DNA of 64,000 nucleotides from Babylonia areolata (GCF_041734735.1 NC_134877.1:72167989-72231988); one strand, 5' to 3'; shown: positions 10,533-23,239, counted from the stretch's first letter. The notes: generated from the sequence alone by a model not told the origin. Program-made: numbers and translations.

Positions 10533-12062
10533 TTACTTTCGCTGCTGGTCAGGCATCTGCTTAGCAGATGTGGTGTAGCGTATATGGATTTGTCCGAACG
10601 CAGTGACGCCTCCTTGAGCTACTGATACTGGTACTGATACTGTGTAGAGGGAGTGGGGGAGTGTTATTGACCAGTGACTGTGTAGAGGGAGTGTTATTGA
10701 CCAGTGACTGTGTAGAGGGAGTGTTATTGACCAGTGACTGTGTAGAGGGAGTGTTATTGACCAGTGACTGTGTAGAGGGAGTGTTGTTGGCCAGTGACCG
10801 TGTAGAGGGAGTGTTATTGACCAGTGACCGTGTAGAGGGAGTGGAGGAGTGTTGTTGGCCAGTGACTGTGTAGAGGGAGTGTTATTGACCAGTGACCGTG
10901 TAGAGGGAGTGGGGGAGTGTTGTTGGCCAGTGACTGTGTAGAGGGAGTGTTATTGACCAGTGACCGTGTAGAGGGAGTGGGGGAGTGTTGTTGGCCAGTG
11001 ACTGTGTAGAGGGAGTGTTATTGACCAGTGACTGTGTAGAGGGAGTGGAGGAGTGTTATTGGCCAGTGACTGTGTAGAGGGAGTGGAGGAGTGTTATTGG
11101 CCAGTGACTGTGTAGAGGGAGTGTTATTGACCAGTGACTGTGTAGAGGGAGTGGAGGAGTGTTATTGGCCAGTGACTGTGTAGAGGGAGTGGAGGAGTGT
11201 TATTGGCCAGTGACTGTGTAGAGGGAGTGGAGGAGTGTTGTTGGCCAGTGACTGTGTAGAGGGAGTGGAGGAGTGTTATTGGCCAGTGACTGTGTAGAGG
11301 GAGCGTTATTGGCCAGTGACTGTGTATTCACGATGTGATTGTTGACCATGCTTTTGACATCGCCATACTGACTGAGACCTGGTTGTATGAGCAGGGAGAC
11401 GAATCATATATTGAGCAGCTTACGCCGCAAGGGTACAAACTGAAATCATTCCCTAGACAAGTTAGAAAGGGAGACGGTATTGCAACCATTAAGAGAAGCC
11501 ATATTCAGGATATTTGTACTTTAAAACCCCTCGATTATACATCATTTGAGGGTGTAGCATTAAGGGTTGAGTGCAATAGTTCTGTGTGCCATATTATTTA
11601 TGTTTATAGACCCCCCCACCAAGTCGACACGATAAATGTAACACCCAGACTTATATTACTGACTTTTCTAATCTCCTGGATAAATACAAACTAGATGCAG
11701 GAGACTTAGTTTTAACTGGTGATTTAACCCTCATTATGAACAGACCAGCAGTTCAGATATATTACGGTTGCGTACTCTACTTCACGACCAAAGGTTAAAA
11801 CAGCTAATATGTGAACCAACCCACAAACATGGTCACACTCTAGACTGGCTTGTGGTTCGAGAGAAGATTCACACTCCCCAGTTTAAGGTCATGGACTTGG
11901 CTCTTGCTGATCACATGGCAATTCTTTATGGCATCCCTTTTAAAAGACTGAAGCGACCAAAACGTTTTGTTACATCACGGAACACAAAGATGATTGACCT
12001 TGAGGTATTCCAGGCTGACATCAAATCCTTCATGGATGGAATTGACTCAAGCCCATCTCCTC

Positions 12063-12526
12063 TGACAACATACAACACTGACCTCCGTCAGATACTGGAC
12101 AAGCATGCCCCTCTCTCCACTGACAACATACAACACTGACCTCCGTCAGATACTGGACAGGCATGCCCCTCTCTCCACTGACAACATACAACACTGACCT
12201 CCGTCAGATACTGGATAAGCATGCCCCTCTCTCCACTGACAACATACAACACTGACCTCCGTCAGATACTGGATAAGCATGCCCCTCTCTCCACTGACAA
12301 CATACAACACCGACCTCCGTCAGATACTGGATAAGCATGCCCCTCTCTCCTCTGACAACATACAACACTGGCCTCCGTCAGATACTGGACAGGCATGCCC
12401 CTCTCTCCTCTGACAACATACAACACCGGCCTCCGTCAGATACTGGACAAGCATGCCCCTCTCTCCTCTGACAACATACAACACTGGCCTCCGTCAGATA
12501 CTGGATAAGCATGCCCCTCTCTCCAC
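12063..12526 (+). repeat. 58-bp tandem repeat inside LINE coding region, 8 units
   Basis: Units start at exact 58-bp steps (12063, 12121, 12179, 12237, 12295, 12353, 12411, 12469), each beginning TGACAACATACAACACTGRC. The unit is LINE coding sequence between endonuclease and reverse transcriptase (TYNTDLRQILDKHAPLST). Because 58 is not a multiple of three, each added unit shifts the frame. Confidence 0.95.
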
Positions 12527-14817
12527 TCGCCTTGTTACTGACCGTCCCTCTGCTCCCTGGATGACTGATGAACTGAGGGCCGCCAAGCGTCGAGAACGAC
12601 AGGCCGAGCACGTCTGGCGCTCCAACAAACTGTCTCCAGACAGATTTATGTCAAGGAGCGTAAAAAACTGAATGACAAGCAGACAGCTGCAAAGCGTCAA
12701 CATTTCAGCGCCTTCATCAGTCAGTGTTCCACGTCCAAACAGCTCTATGCTGTATCAAACCAGCTGATAGGCAAAAATAGAGAACTGTTGCTGCCAAAAA
12801 ACATTCCTCCTCAGGATCTCCCTGATGCTTTTAGTAATTATTTTAATGACAAAATTGTAAAAATCCGACAAGAACTGGAGGATGCTAGCCCACCAGAGGA
12901 CGGATTTAATGATTTTAAAGGAAATTTAATGGCATGTTTTAGACCTGTCTCTGAAAAAGCTGTAAGAGATTTTATTCTTAAATCTCCAAGTAAAAACTGT
13001 GACCTTGATCCATTCCCCACTAACCTTTTGAAAGTATGTCTTGATGACCTTCTCCCTTTGATCACCAGAATTATTAATCATTCTCTAGAGTCAGGCATTG
13101 TTGATGATTGTCTTAAATTGGCCATTGTCACCCCTCTTTTGAAAAAGCACAATTTGGACACAAATCAGCTGAAGAACTATAGACCTGTCTCTAATCTTTC
13201 TTTCATTTCTAAGATCATTGAAAATTTTGTGTTACATCAGCTCCAGGAACATCTTGATGAAAACGGCCTGCTTGAAACTTGTCAGTCAGCTATCGGAAAA
13301 GCCATAGCACAGAAACAGCCCTTTTTTGGTTACAGATAGTCTCCTCTCAAACACAGACAAAAGACGTACATCTGTAGTGGCATTTTTAGATCTGTCAGCG
13401 GCATTTGATACAATTGACCACCAAATTCTTATCAATCGTCTTACACTACCTTTGTCAATAAATCTACTGCTTTAAAATGGTTTCCTTCATATCTTTCAAA
13501 TCGTCAACTGAAGGTTAAAGTAAAATATAGCACCTCTAAAGTCATTCCTCTTGTGTTTTTGTGTCCCTCAAGGATCAGTCTTAGGGCCTATCTTGTTCAC
13601 TTTGTACACTCAGCTTTTGTCTGACATCTTCAAAAGGCACTCATTAGATTACCATAAATATGCAGATGACACAATTACAAAAAGCCGCCCCACCATCTGA
13701 TTTTAAAACAGTCATTACTGAATTGGAAGCTTGCGTAGCTGATGTAAAAACATGGATGGAAAAAAACAAGCTAAAGCTCAATGAAGACAAAACCACTCCT
13801 AGCCGTTGGAGACCTAACTCATCTTAAGGCAGCAGAAAAGGACCCAGTTACGTTTGGCCCTGCTTCAGTAGCATTTCAAACATCAGCCAAATAACTGGGT
13901 GTATATATCGATCAAACCTTGACTATGAACGACCAGATTTCATTCTTGTGTCACATAACAGAGAAAAATATGGCTCCGTTGGTTTCCTCTTTTGTCCTGT
14001 CCAAACTGGATTACTGCAATTCCACTCTTGCAGGTTTACCATCTTCCTCCATCAACAGATTACAGAAAATTCAGAACAATGCTGCATGACTGGTTCTCGC
14101 CAAAAAGAAATCTGATCATGTTACACCTCTGTTGAATTGGTTACACTGGCTTCCGATTGGGTCCCGCATTCCCTATAAGTTAGCAACACTCGCCTTCAAA
14201 CATTTTGAAAAGTCTCTTCCATTGTATCTCTCCTTTGTATTGGAAGCATATGAACCGCACCGAACATTAAGATCCAGTTCTGAAAAGCTGCTTAAAGTTC
14301 CAAGGACTAATCTCAAATGCGCTGGAAATGGGTCTTTCAGAGTTCAGGTTCCCAAAGTGTGGAACTCTCTACCTTCATCTCTTAGAAATGCCTCTGATCT
14401 ACATTCCTTTAAGTCAAATCTCAAAACTTACCTTTTCCGTAAGCCTTTTTGTTCTGGGCGGAACGGTTAAACCAAGGTATGCATGTGAACAAGTCCTGTT
14501 TTAATGCATTGTGTATTTTATGTAGTTTCTGTCTTGGATGTGATGGCATTTTTTCTATCTGGTTATTTTTAATGGGCGCGTGTGTGTGTGCGCGCGCGCG
14601 CGCGTGTGCGTGCGTGCATGTGTTTGTGAGGGTACAGTGCTCTGGTACGCGTGTGTAAGTGTGTAGGCATGTTAGTATGTCCGAACAGAATTCTATGTTA
14701 GAAAATAAATATCTTAATGCTTATGCAATTTTGTTTTTAGTGCAGTTGATATTTAATGTCAGCGTGTGTGTGTGTCTGTATCTGTGTGTGAGTGTGTGCG
14801 TAAGGGAGGGACATCTA

Positions 14818-14919
<102 letters not shown>

Positions 14920-15169
14920 CTATGAAATGCATTTTGTTTTAATCTAAGCCTTATTTACTTCATAGCTTTTATAACCTGATTCATCTCGTAAGTGTGATTT
15001 TTCATTCATATGAACACACTGGATGTTTTCCATTGTCAGATAGCTGTTGATGTGTTTTTAAGGCATGTTTATAGTCATCTGGATGATGTAAGGCGCTTTG
15101 AGCAGCATTGGTGCTGGATATCGCGCCTTAGAAAAAACAATCTATTATTATTATTATTATTACACCTCC

Positions 15170-16870
15170 AGGATCCCAGGTCCTGGGATCAGCACTGTTC
15201 ACCCCCGAGACAGTTGCGGGCCCTCGATTTCCCACCCCGGGTTCGTTTGGTGGGGAGTGTTCTCGGCGTGACGCGCACCCCACAGGAACGACGGTAGGGT
15301 AGGGGGTGTTTCCGAGCAGCCACCTCAGGGTAATGACTGTCGTTTTTCTTACTGATGGAGGAGCGCCGCCGACAGGAGGCTGAGAAGGAAGAGCGCCGCC
15401 GTCAGGATGAGCAGGCAAGACTTGAGTTGTTGCTGAACGATTAGCAGGGCAACCGCGTCATGCAGCGAATGACGAGTCTGTTCGTTCATTGGGAGAGTTG
15501 CCTGCTTTTGCAACTCCCAAGTTGTCTTCCCCAGTGTCATCCAGGGGAAGATATTGACGATTTCCTGGACCACTTTGAGGCTTTTGCCGATTCGTATGCT
15601 ATGGCAGAAGCGACAAAGTTGTACCTCTCTTGTTCCCTTTCAGGCAAGGCTCGGGAGGCTTTCAACAACCTGCCTACGGGAAGTTCGTATGATGACCTGA
15701 AGGCAGTTCTCCGTCGCTAGTTCAGGCTGACCCCTGAAGCATACTGGAAGAAATTCCGTGAGATGTGTAAGTCAGCCAATGAGTCTTTCATTCAGTACGG
15801 AGTCAGGTTGAGGCGTGCACTCACCTATTGGAAGAGGTTGAGGCATGCACTCACCTTTTGGAAGGATATGTCTGGTATGGAGCTGGGGGATTTGATCCTC
15901 ATTGAACAGCTACTTGCTCTGTAACAGACGATATGGCCGTCTGTATCAAAGATGAGGGGCTTAAAACGTTTCAGGATGTGTTGGAGAGGGCAGAACGTTT
16001 TGCTGAAGTACGACGGTCAGGATTGAAGCTTTTGCCTCAGGGTTAACACTGGGTCGTTTGGTGGAAACAGACCCCTGCATCATACACGTAGCGGGGTACC
16101 TAGTTCTGTCTCCCCATCCAAACAAGGCCACCCACCTCCATCTACCCCATCTGCTGGCGATCAAACGCGCAGGGGAAAGCAGGTGACAAGTAAAGGTGGT
16201 GGCACATGTTTTTACTGTGGGGACGGGAGTCACTTCAAGCGTGATTGTCCAAAGTACAAACGAGACAAGAGACAGAGTGCGTCAGTCGCCACTGATCGTG
16301 AACGATGTGACCAAGCCTCTTTGCCTGCTTTCAGGGCGGCACACAAAGGTGATCAAGGTCCTGTTGACCCCACTTGTTCGGTTTTCCTCAGTCTGGTAAT
16401 GTTCGCTTGGTCGACTCCATTCGGGACTCTTGGGCGACCTGCGTATTTGTGGACGAGAGCATCGTACCTCCTGATGCAGAGAGAGGAGGGACATGTCAGG
16501 TAGCTGGCGCTGAGGAAGCCTTCAGTGCCAGCAGGTCTTATGTGAAAATGTAGCTACACCTTACTTCAAAGGTGACGTTTGGGCTGTAGCCCTCAGGAGG
16601 CCAGCATACTCGTTGCTCGTTGGGAACAATGTTCACTTTGCCAACGGCACTCGTCAACGGGTATCACCGAGCTCCCTAGCCAGGTGTTGGTGGGAGTTAC
16701 TACCAGGGCAAGAGCCAAGGAACAACCCTCAGTGTTGAAGCCCATCCAGGAGCCTGTGACTGATAATGTGGCTTTGCACACAGACAGGAAGACCATTTGT
16801 TGTCTGCAGGCCAAAGACCCTACACTCCAACGTCTCCGGGCGTTGGCAACCAAAGGTATGCCAGGTGCGT
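15170..16870 (+). mobile_element. LTR retroelement fossil: gag and pol remains
   Basis: Gag-type sequence (DDFLDHFEAFADSY near 15560, then a capsid-like region), a nucleocapsid zinc knuckle CFYCGDGSHFKRDC of CX2CX4HX4C form at 16207-16248, then a short pol-like stretch to about 16865. It is broken in several places and lacks most of pol. It probably belongs to the same element as the LTR at 7376-8495, separated by the minisatellite and the LINE; that link is inference. Family: Gypsy-like LTR element. Age: old enough to be fragmented. Confidence 0.65.
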
Positions 16871-16935
16871 AGCAGATGTGGTTAGCGTATATGGATTTAT
16901 CCAAATGCAGTGACGCCTGCTTGAGTAACTGAGCT
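16866..16935 (+). mobile_element. Diverged SINE tail fragment
   Basis: About 70 bp matching the shared SINE tail (AGCAGATGTGG, GCGTATATGGATTTATCC, GCAGTGACGCCTGCTTGAG) with several substitutions. It ends in an ACTGAGCTGG remnant. Head and body are absent. This is older than the copies at 3215, 10541 and 36928. Confidence 0.75.
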
Positions 16936-16940
16936 GGACT

Positions 16941-16985
16941 GAAGTATTGTTGGACTCTCAAATTTACGGCTTGTAACTATTGATT
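16941..16985. repeat. Isolated diverged copy of the 37-bp satellite unit
   Basis: ATTGTTGGACT, then ATTTACGGCTTGTAACTA, matches the unit amplified at 17769-21340. It lies about 800 bp upstream of that array and on the other side of the 42-bp array. Confidence 0.6.
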
Positions 16986-17097
16986 GGAAGTAGCTCTTAC
17001 CGCAAATGCGCACGAAAAGTTCGATACTCCTTTATGCCTTGCAACGACACCCTACACAGAACGACTGCTCACTGAGTTGCTGTTTCTGGTCAGCATC

Positions 17098-17640
17098 ACC
17101 CGTCTGGTTCCCTTCACTATGAGACACAATCATGGTGACCACAGGCTGGTTCCCTTCAGTATGAGACACAATCATGGTGACCACAGACTGGTTCCCTTCA
17201 CTATGAGACACAGTCATGGTGACCACAGGCTGGTTCCCTTCACTATGAGACACAATCATGGTGACCACAGGCTGGTTCCCTTCACTATGAGACACAATCA
17301 TGGTGACCACAGGCTGGTTCCCTTCACTATGAGACACAATCATGGTGACCACAGGCTGGTTCCCTTCACTATGAGACACAATCATGGTGACCACAGGCTG
17401 GTTCCCTTCAGTATGAGACACAATCATGGTGACCACAGGCTGGTTCCCTTCACTATGAGACACAATCATGGTGACCACAGGCTGGTTCCCTTCACTATGA
17501 GACACAGTCATGGAGACCACAGACTGGTTCCCTTCACTATGAGACACAATCATGGTGACCACAGGCTGGTTCCCTTCACTGTGTAGACACAATCATCGTG
17601 ACCACAGGCTGGTTCCCCTCATTGTGTAGACACAATCAAC
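17098..17640. repeat. 42-bp minisatellite, about 12 units
   Basis: Unit CTGGTTCCCTTCACTATGAG followed by ACACAATCATGGTGACCACAGG minus its overlap, 42 bp in all, very homogeneous. Since 42 is a multiple of three, both strands stay open (a 14-residue repeat such as LVPFTMRHNHGDHR on +). I treat this as an artefact of unit length. Sequence at 16986-17097 is unassigned. Confidence 0.93.
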
Positions 17641-17768
17641 CTGTCCAGACCTTGTCTGGAGACCAAAGGCTGGTTCCCTGGTGGTGAAAAGATTGTCAGT
17701 CCGGTGGACAGGATCACGTTTTGCATAACGTCGTATGCTGCTCGCTGTGATCCGTCACCACGACACGC

Positions 17769-20700
17769 TGTTGGACTGTGACATTTAGGGCTTGTCACTA
17801 ATCATTGTTGGACTGTGACATTTAGGGCTTGTCACTGATCATTGTTGGACTGTAATATTTAGGGCTTGTCACTGATCATTGTTGGACTGTGACATTTAGG
17901 GCTTGTCACTGATCATTGTTGGACTGTGACATTTAGGGCTTGTCACTGATCATTGTTGGACTGTGACATTTAGGGCTTGTCACTAATCATTGTTGGACTG
18001 TAACATTTAGGGCTTGTCACTAATCATTGTTGGACTGTGACATTTAGGGCTTGTCACTAATCATTGTTGGACTGTAACATTTAGGGCTTGTCACTAATCA
18101 TTGTTGGACTGTAACATTTAGGGCTTGTCACTAATCATTGTTGCACTGTGACATTTAGGGCTTGTCACTAATCATTGTTGGACTGTAACATTTAGGGCTT
18201 GTACCTAATCATTGTTGGACTGTAACATTTAGGGCTTGTCACTAATCATTGTTGGACTGTAACATTTAGGGCTTGTACCTAATCATTGTTGCACTGTGAC
18301 ATTTAGGGCTTGTCACTAATCATTGTTGGACTGTAACATTTAGGGCTTGTACCTAATCATTGTTGCACTGTGACATTTAGGGCTTGTAACTAATCATTGT
18401 TGGACTGTAACATTTAGGGCTTGTACCTAATCATTGTTGGACTGTAACATTTAGGGCTTGTACCTAATCATTGTTGGACTGTAACATTTAGGGCTTGTCA
18501 CTAATCATTGTTGCACTGTGACATTTAGGGCTTGTCACTAATCATTGTTGGACTGTAACATTTAGGGCTTGTCACTAATCATTGTTGGACTGTAACATTT
18601 AGGGCTTGTCACTAATCATTGTTGGACTGTAACATTTAGGGCTTGTCACTAATCATTGTTGGACTGTAGCATTTAGGGCTTGTCACTAATCATTGTTGGA
18701 CTGTAACATTTAGGGCTTGTTACTAATCATTGTTGGACTGTAGCATTTAGGGCTTGTACCTAATCATTGTTGGACTGTAACATTTAGGGCTTGTCACTAA
18801 TCATTGTTGGACTGTAGCATTTAGGGCTTGTACCTAATCATTGTTGGACTGTAACATTTAGGGCTTGTCACTAATCATTGTTGGACTGTAACATTTAGGG
18901 CTTGTACCTAATCATTGTTGGACTGTGATATTTATGGTTTGTTACTAATCATTGTTGGACTGTGACATTTAGGGCTTGTCACTAATCATTGTTGGACTGT
19001 AACATTTAGGGCTTGTACCTAATCATTGTTGGACTGTGATATTTATGGGTTGTTACTAATCATTGTTGGACTGTGACATTCAGGGTTTGTCACTAATCAT
19101 TGTTGGACTGTAACATTTAGGGCTTGTCACTAATCATTGTTGAACTGTAACATTTAGGGCTTGTACCTAATCATTGTTGGACTGTAACATTTAGGGCTTG
19201 TACCTAATCATTGTTGGACTGTAACATTTAGGGCTTGTCACTAATCATTGTTGAACTGTAACATTTAGGGCTTGTACCTAATCATTGTTGGACTGTAACA
19301 TTTAGGGCTTGTCACTAATCATTGTTGGACTGTAGCATTTAGGGCTTGTACCTAATCATTGTTGGACTGTAACATTTAGGGCTTGTCACTAATCATTGTT
19401 GGACTGTAGCATTTAGGGCTTGTACCTAATCATTGTTGGACTGTAACATTTAGGGCTTGTCACTAATCATTGTTGGACTGTAACATTTAGGGCTTGTACC
19501 TAATCATTGTTGGACTGTGATATTTATGGTTTGTTACTAATCATTGTTGGACTGTGACATTTAGGGCTTGTCACTAATCATTGTTGGACTGTAACATTTA
19601 GGGCTTGTACCTAATCATTGTTGGACTGTGACATTCAGGGGTTGTTACTAATCATTGTTGGACTGTGACATTCAGGGTTTGTCACTAATCATTGTTGGAC
19701 TGTAACATTTAGGGCTTGTCACTAATCATTGTTGAACTGTAACATTTAGGGCTTGTACCTAATCATTGTTGGACTGTAACATTTAGGGCTTGTACCTAAT
19801 CATTGTTGGACTGTAACATTTAGGGCTTGTACCTAATCATTGTTGGACTGTAACATTTAGGGCTTGTACCTAATCATTGTTGGACTGTAACATTTAGGGC
19901 TTGTCACTAATCATTGTTGGACTGTAACATTTAGGGCTTGTCACTAATCATTGTTGGACTGTAACATTTAGGGCTTGTACCTAATCATTGTTGGACTGTA
20001 ACATTTAGGGCCTGTACCTAATCATTGTTGGACTGTGATATTTAGGGCTTGTACCTAGTCGTTGTTGGACTGTAACATTTAGGGTTTGTACCTAATCATT
20101 GATGGACTGTGATATTTAGGGTTTGTCACTAATCATTGTTGTATTGTGACATTTAGGGCTTGTACCTAATCGTTGTTGGACTGTGATATTTAGGGCTTGT
20201 TACTAATCATTGTTGCATTGTGATTTTTTTTTTCTGGATTGATTGATTGACATGGATACTTATTTCACGCCTATCCTCGGTCGTAGACCAAGCTCTAAGC
20301 GCTTTACAAACACGGAGTCATTTGCACAAAGGCTGCCTACCTGGGAAGAGCCGACTGCCGGCCGCCACTGGGCGCTCATCATTCGTTTCCTGTGTCATTC
20401 AATCAGATTTCAGGCACGCACACATACACACTCAGACAGACATGTAACATTTTCCGTGTATGACCTTTTTTTATCTTCTTTTTTATTTACTCCGCCTTGT
20501 AGCCAGCCATACTCCGTTTTCGGGAGTGTGCATGCTGGGAATGTTCTTGTTTCCATAACCCACCAAACGCATACATGGATTACAGGATCTTTAACGTGTG
20601 TATTTGATCTTCTGCGGGCGTATACACACGAAGGGGATTCAGACACTAGCAGGTCTGCACATATGTTGACCTGGGAGATCGGAAAAATCTCAACCCTTTA

Positions 20701-21340
20701 CCCACCAGGCGCCGTCACCGAGATTCGAACCCGGGACCCTCAGAAAGTCCAACGCTTAAACCATTCGACTATTGCGCACTGTGATATTTAGGGCTTGTAA
20801 CTAATCATTGTTGCACTGTGGTATTTAGGACTTGTAACTAAACCTTGTTGGACTGACATTTAAGGCTTGTAACTAATCATTGTAAGAGTGAAATTTAGGG
20901 CTTGTAACTAATCCTTGTTGGGCTGTGACATTTAAGGCTTGTAACTAATCCTTGTTGGGCTGTGACATTTAGGATTTGTAACGAATCATTGTTGGACTGT
21001 GACATTTAGGGTTTGTAACGAATCATTGTTGGACTGTGACATTTAGGGTTTGTAACGAATCATTGTTGGACTGTGACATTTAGGGTTTGTAACGAATCAT
21101 TGTTGGACTGTGACATTTAGGGTTTGTAACGAATCATTGTTGGACTGTGACATTTAGGGTTTGTAACGAATCATTGTTGGACTGTGACATTTAGGGTTTG
21201 TAAAGAATCATTGTTGGACTGTGACATTTAGGGTTTGTAACGAATCATTGTTAGACTGTGACATTTAGGGCTTGTAACGAATCATTGTTAGACTGTGACA
21301 TTTAGAGAGTGTAACTAATCATTGTTAAATTTAAGGCATG
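17769..21340. repeat. 37-bp satellite array
   Basis: Unit GTTGGACTGTAACATTTAGG continued by GCTTGTCACTAATCATT, 37 bp. The two main forms are GTCACTAATC and GTACCTAATC, with local blocks of TAACGAATC at 20980-21290. It is split at about 20225-20779 by a minus-strand SINE. A remnant unit at 22628-22680 shows the array once reached further right. Confidence 0.94.
20228..20779 (-). mobile_element. tRNA-headed SINE, near full length, minus strand
   Basis: Read on the minus strand, it begins near 20778 with a tRNA-like head: A box in TAGTCGAATGG (complement of 20761-20771), B box GGTTCGAATCT (complement of 20721-20731). A body of about 400 bp follows, ending in a tail that contains AAAGCGCTTAGAGC and finishes with GATTGATTGATT-type repeats at 20237-20250. 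It is inserted in the 37-bp array; flanks CATTGTGAT and CACTGTGAT are a possible target duplication. A partial copy of the same family lies at 24985-25165. Confidence 0.8.
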
Positions 21341-21719
21341 TGACATATTTTTGGTTGGTATATATAGAACACATCTATCAGGTTCGAACATGAGGGGGGA
21401 AAGAACAGTTTTACACAAGTGTAGTACAATACAGTCATCAACCAGTATGGATTTAACCTCATTTTACACAGTTATCTTGGCGTAAAAGAATTATTCAAAT
21501 GAACTGACACACAATATCGAATGTAATACGTGAAACATAACAAACAGTATAACTACCTCGATCCATAACAGTACAGTGCAGTAGACCCTGTGATAATTCT
21601 GAAGCCCGGAATCATACCCCAGACAACTAATTCTAAGCACAGTGATTTTCCATAATGTCCATATAAGGGCACAATTTTGTGGTGAATGTTCTGAACAACA
21701 TGTCCAGCAAATGTCTTTC
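21341..21719. other. AT-rich single-copy sequence, nothing recognised
   Basis: Intronic sequence between the satellite edge and a short 44-bp repeat. No frame longer than expected by chance and no repeat partner were found. Confidence 0.55.
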
Positions 21720-22020
21720 GACCTGACAGTTGTTTAAGTCTTTCAGAGAATGCTTTAAATCAGGTATAAGTTGATTCTTAAGTCCGTCAGAGAATGCTTT
21801 AAATCAGATATAAGTTGATTCTTAAGTCTGTCACTAAATGCTTTCATCGGGTATAAGTTTGTCCGTCAGAGAATGCTTTAAATCAGATATAAGTTGATTC
21901 TTAAGTCTGTCACTAAATGCTTTAATCGGGTATAAGTTTTTCTTAAATCTGTCAGAAAATACTTTAAATCGGATATTTCTTAAGTCTGTTAGAAAATATT
22001 TCAAACCCGGTATAAGTTAA
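21720..22020. repeat. 44-bp degenerate tandem repeat, about 6-7 units
   Basis: Unit around GTCAGAGAATGCTTTAAATC followed by AGATATAAGTTGATTCTTAA. Units lose short segments and drift. The array touches the 3' end of the minus-strand LINE remnant. Confidence 0.75.
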
Positions 22021-22021
22021 T

Positions 22022-22560
22022 TCAGTTTGTATTTATACCTAAAGTGTTTTTTAAAAGAACGATAGAATATTTCATTCGTTGTTGTACTGTCGCCATTCCA
22101 AACAGTATTAACTCTACGCTTAACTTTATAATGGAACAGTTTTCGCATTTTTCCTTTAAGACGTTCTCGAAGTCGCTCCAAAACAGCTGTGGAAATTCAC
22201 AGTACCATAAATAATGCTCATTCTTAGAAAAATTGCCATTGTTATTGTTTACTGTACCCGTTTTTAATGTCTGTTTGAAACCTTCATACCGTAATATACT
22301 GATGTGGAACCATAACAATCTTATTTCTTTTGGCTTTTTTTATATTTCATAGTGTTTCCCCAATTTATTACAGTATCTGGTTTTTGTTCCCACGAAACAA
22401 AGGAATTTACGCATAAAAACTGGTTCAAGTGGTATGATCCTTTCTTAAGATCAGGTATTATTTGTAGTGCTTTTGATCTTACATTGCATGTTTTATCTCT
22501 GAGACTAACATTGTTCATGGTTGAATAACTTTTAATTGAGTTTACACCAAGTAATTAATA
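22022..22560 (-). mobile_element. L1/Tx1-like LINE C-terminal remnant
   Basis: Two minus-strand frames (22518 to 22321, then 22318 to 22022) resemble the region after the reverse transcriptase of L1/Tx1-type LINEs: NEHYLWYCEFPQLFWSDFEN has the Trp/Cys/Phe-Trp pattern of the zinc-ribbon-like C-terminal domain, and LILFG and YSIVLLKNT follow. Endonuclease and polymerase core are absent. It lies between pieces of the 37-bp satellite. Confidence 0.6.
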
Positions 22561-22627
22561 TCAATTTCTGAGGAAAAAAAAAACATGACTGAGAAAACAT
22601 TCATTTGAACTAATCACCATCGGACGA

Positions 22628-22680
22628 TCACATTTAGGGCTTGTAACTAATAGTTGTTGAACTCAAACTTAGGGCTTGAT
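22628..22680. repeat. Remnant of 37-bp satellite
   Basis: ACATTTAGGGCTTGTAACTA followed by ATAGTTGTTGAACT, then CTTAGGGCTTG, matches about one and a half units of the array that ends 1.3 kb to the left. Confidence 0.75.
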
Positions 22681-23225
22681 GACATCCAATGATGAACACC
22701 ATGCTGACGACAGTGATGATGGCCATGCTGACGACAATGATGACCATGATGACAACAGTGATGATGACCATGATGACGACAATGATGACCATGATGACGA
22801 CAGTGATGATGACCATGCTGACGACAATGATGACCATGACGACGACAGTGATGATGACCATGATGACCACAATGATGCTTACTATACTGATGACAGTGAT
22901 GATGATAATGATGACGACAGTGATGACCATGATGACCACAATGATGCTTACTATGCTGACGACAGTGATGATGACCATGATGACCACAATGATGCTTACT
23001 ATGCTGACGACAGTGATGATGACAATGATAACGACAGTGATGACCACAATGATCACAATGATGCTTAATATACTGACGACAGTGATGATGACCATGATGA
23101 CGACAGTGATGATGACCATGATGACGACAGTGATTCTTACTGTGCTGACGACAGTGCTGATTACCATGATGACGGCAGTGATGATGACCGTGATGACAAC
23201 AGCGACAGTGATGACGATTATGATT
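22681..23225. repeat. GATGAC-rich trinucleotide-based minisatellite
   Basis: Repeats of GATGACCATGATGACGACAG in multiples of three bases, so all frames on + stay open (Asp-rich, Met/Thr-rich) and minus frames read His/Arg or Val/Ile. It lies immediately before the exon-2 acceptor. Coding use cannot be excluded but nothing supports it. Confidence 0.85.
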
Positions 23226-23239
23226 GTGACGGTCGTCAG

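Larger units (their letters stand above)
10387..10639 (+). mobile_element. 5S rRNA-headed SINE with telomere-like 5' tract
   Basis: Composite element, 5' to 3': four CTAACC hexamers (10387-10410), a complete 5S rRNA sequence (10414-10532), a short linker, then the SINE tail starting GCTGCTGGTCAGGCATCTGC and ending in a degenerate ACTGATACTG repeat. It interrupts the 38/30-bp array and is flanked by CTGTGTAGAGGGAG at 10373-10386 and 10640-10653, a 14-bp target duplication, although array periodicity weakens that evidence. 5S-derived SINEs (SINE3 class) are known in fish and other animals, with pol III transcription driven by the internal 5S promoter. The tail is also found without the 5S head at 3215, 16866 and 36928. 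Confidence 0.8.
8655..11325. repeat. 38/30-bp minisatellite
   Basis: Long array of GTGACTGTGTAGAGGGAG joined to TGTTATTGGCCA, with or without an 8-bp insert (TGGAGGAG or TGGGGGAG), giving 38- and 30-bp units. Recurrent variants are ATTGACC, GTTGGCC and GTAACTG. Short units cluster at about 9250-9420, 9950-10080 and 10680-10830. The first unit arises inside the presumed LTR-element leader. The array is interrupted by the 5S-headed SINE at 10387-10639. Confidence 0.92.

Noticed and set aside
16984-17592. Protein of 14-residue repeats encoded on both strands
   Set aside because: The unit is 42 bp, a multiple of three, so both strands stay open by arithmetic. There is no start context and no non-repeat domain.
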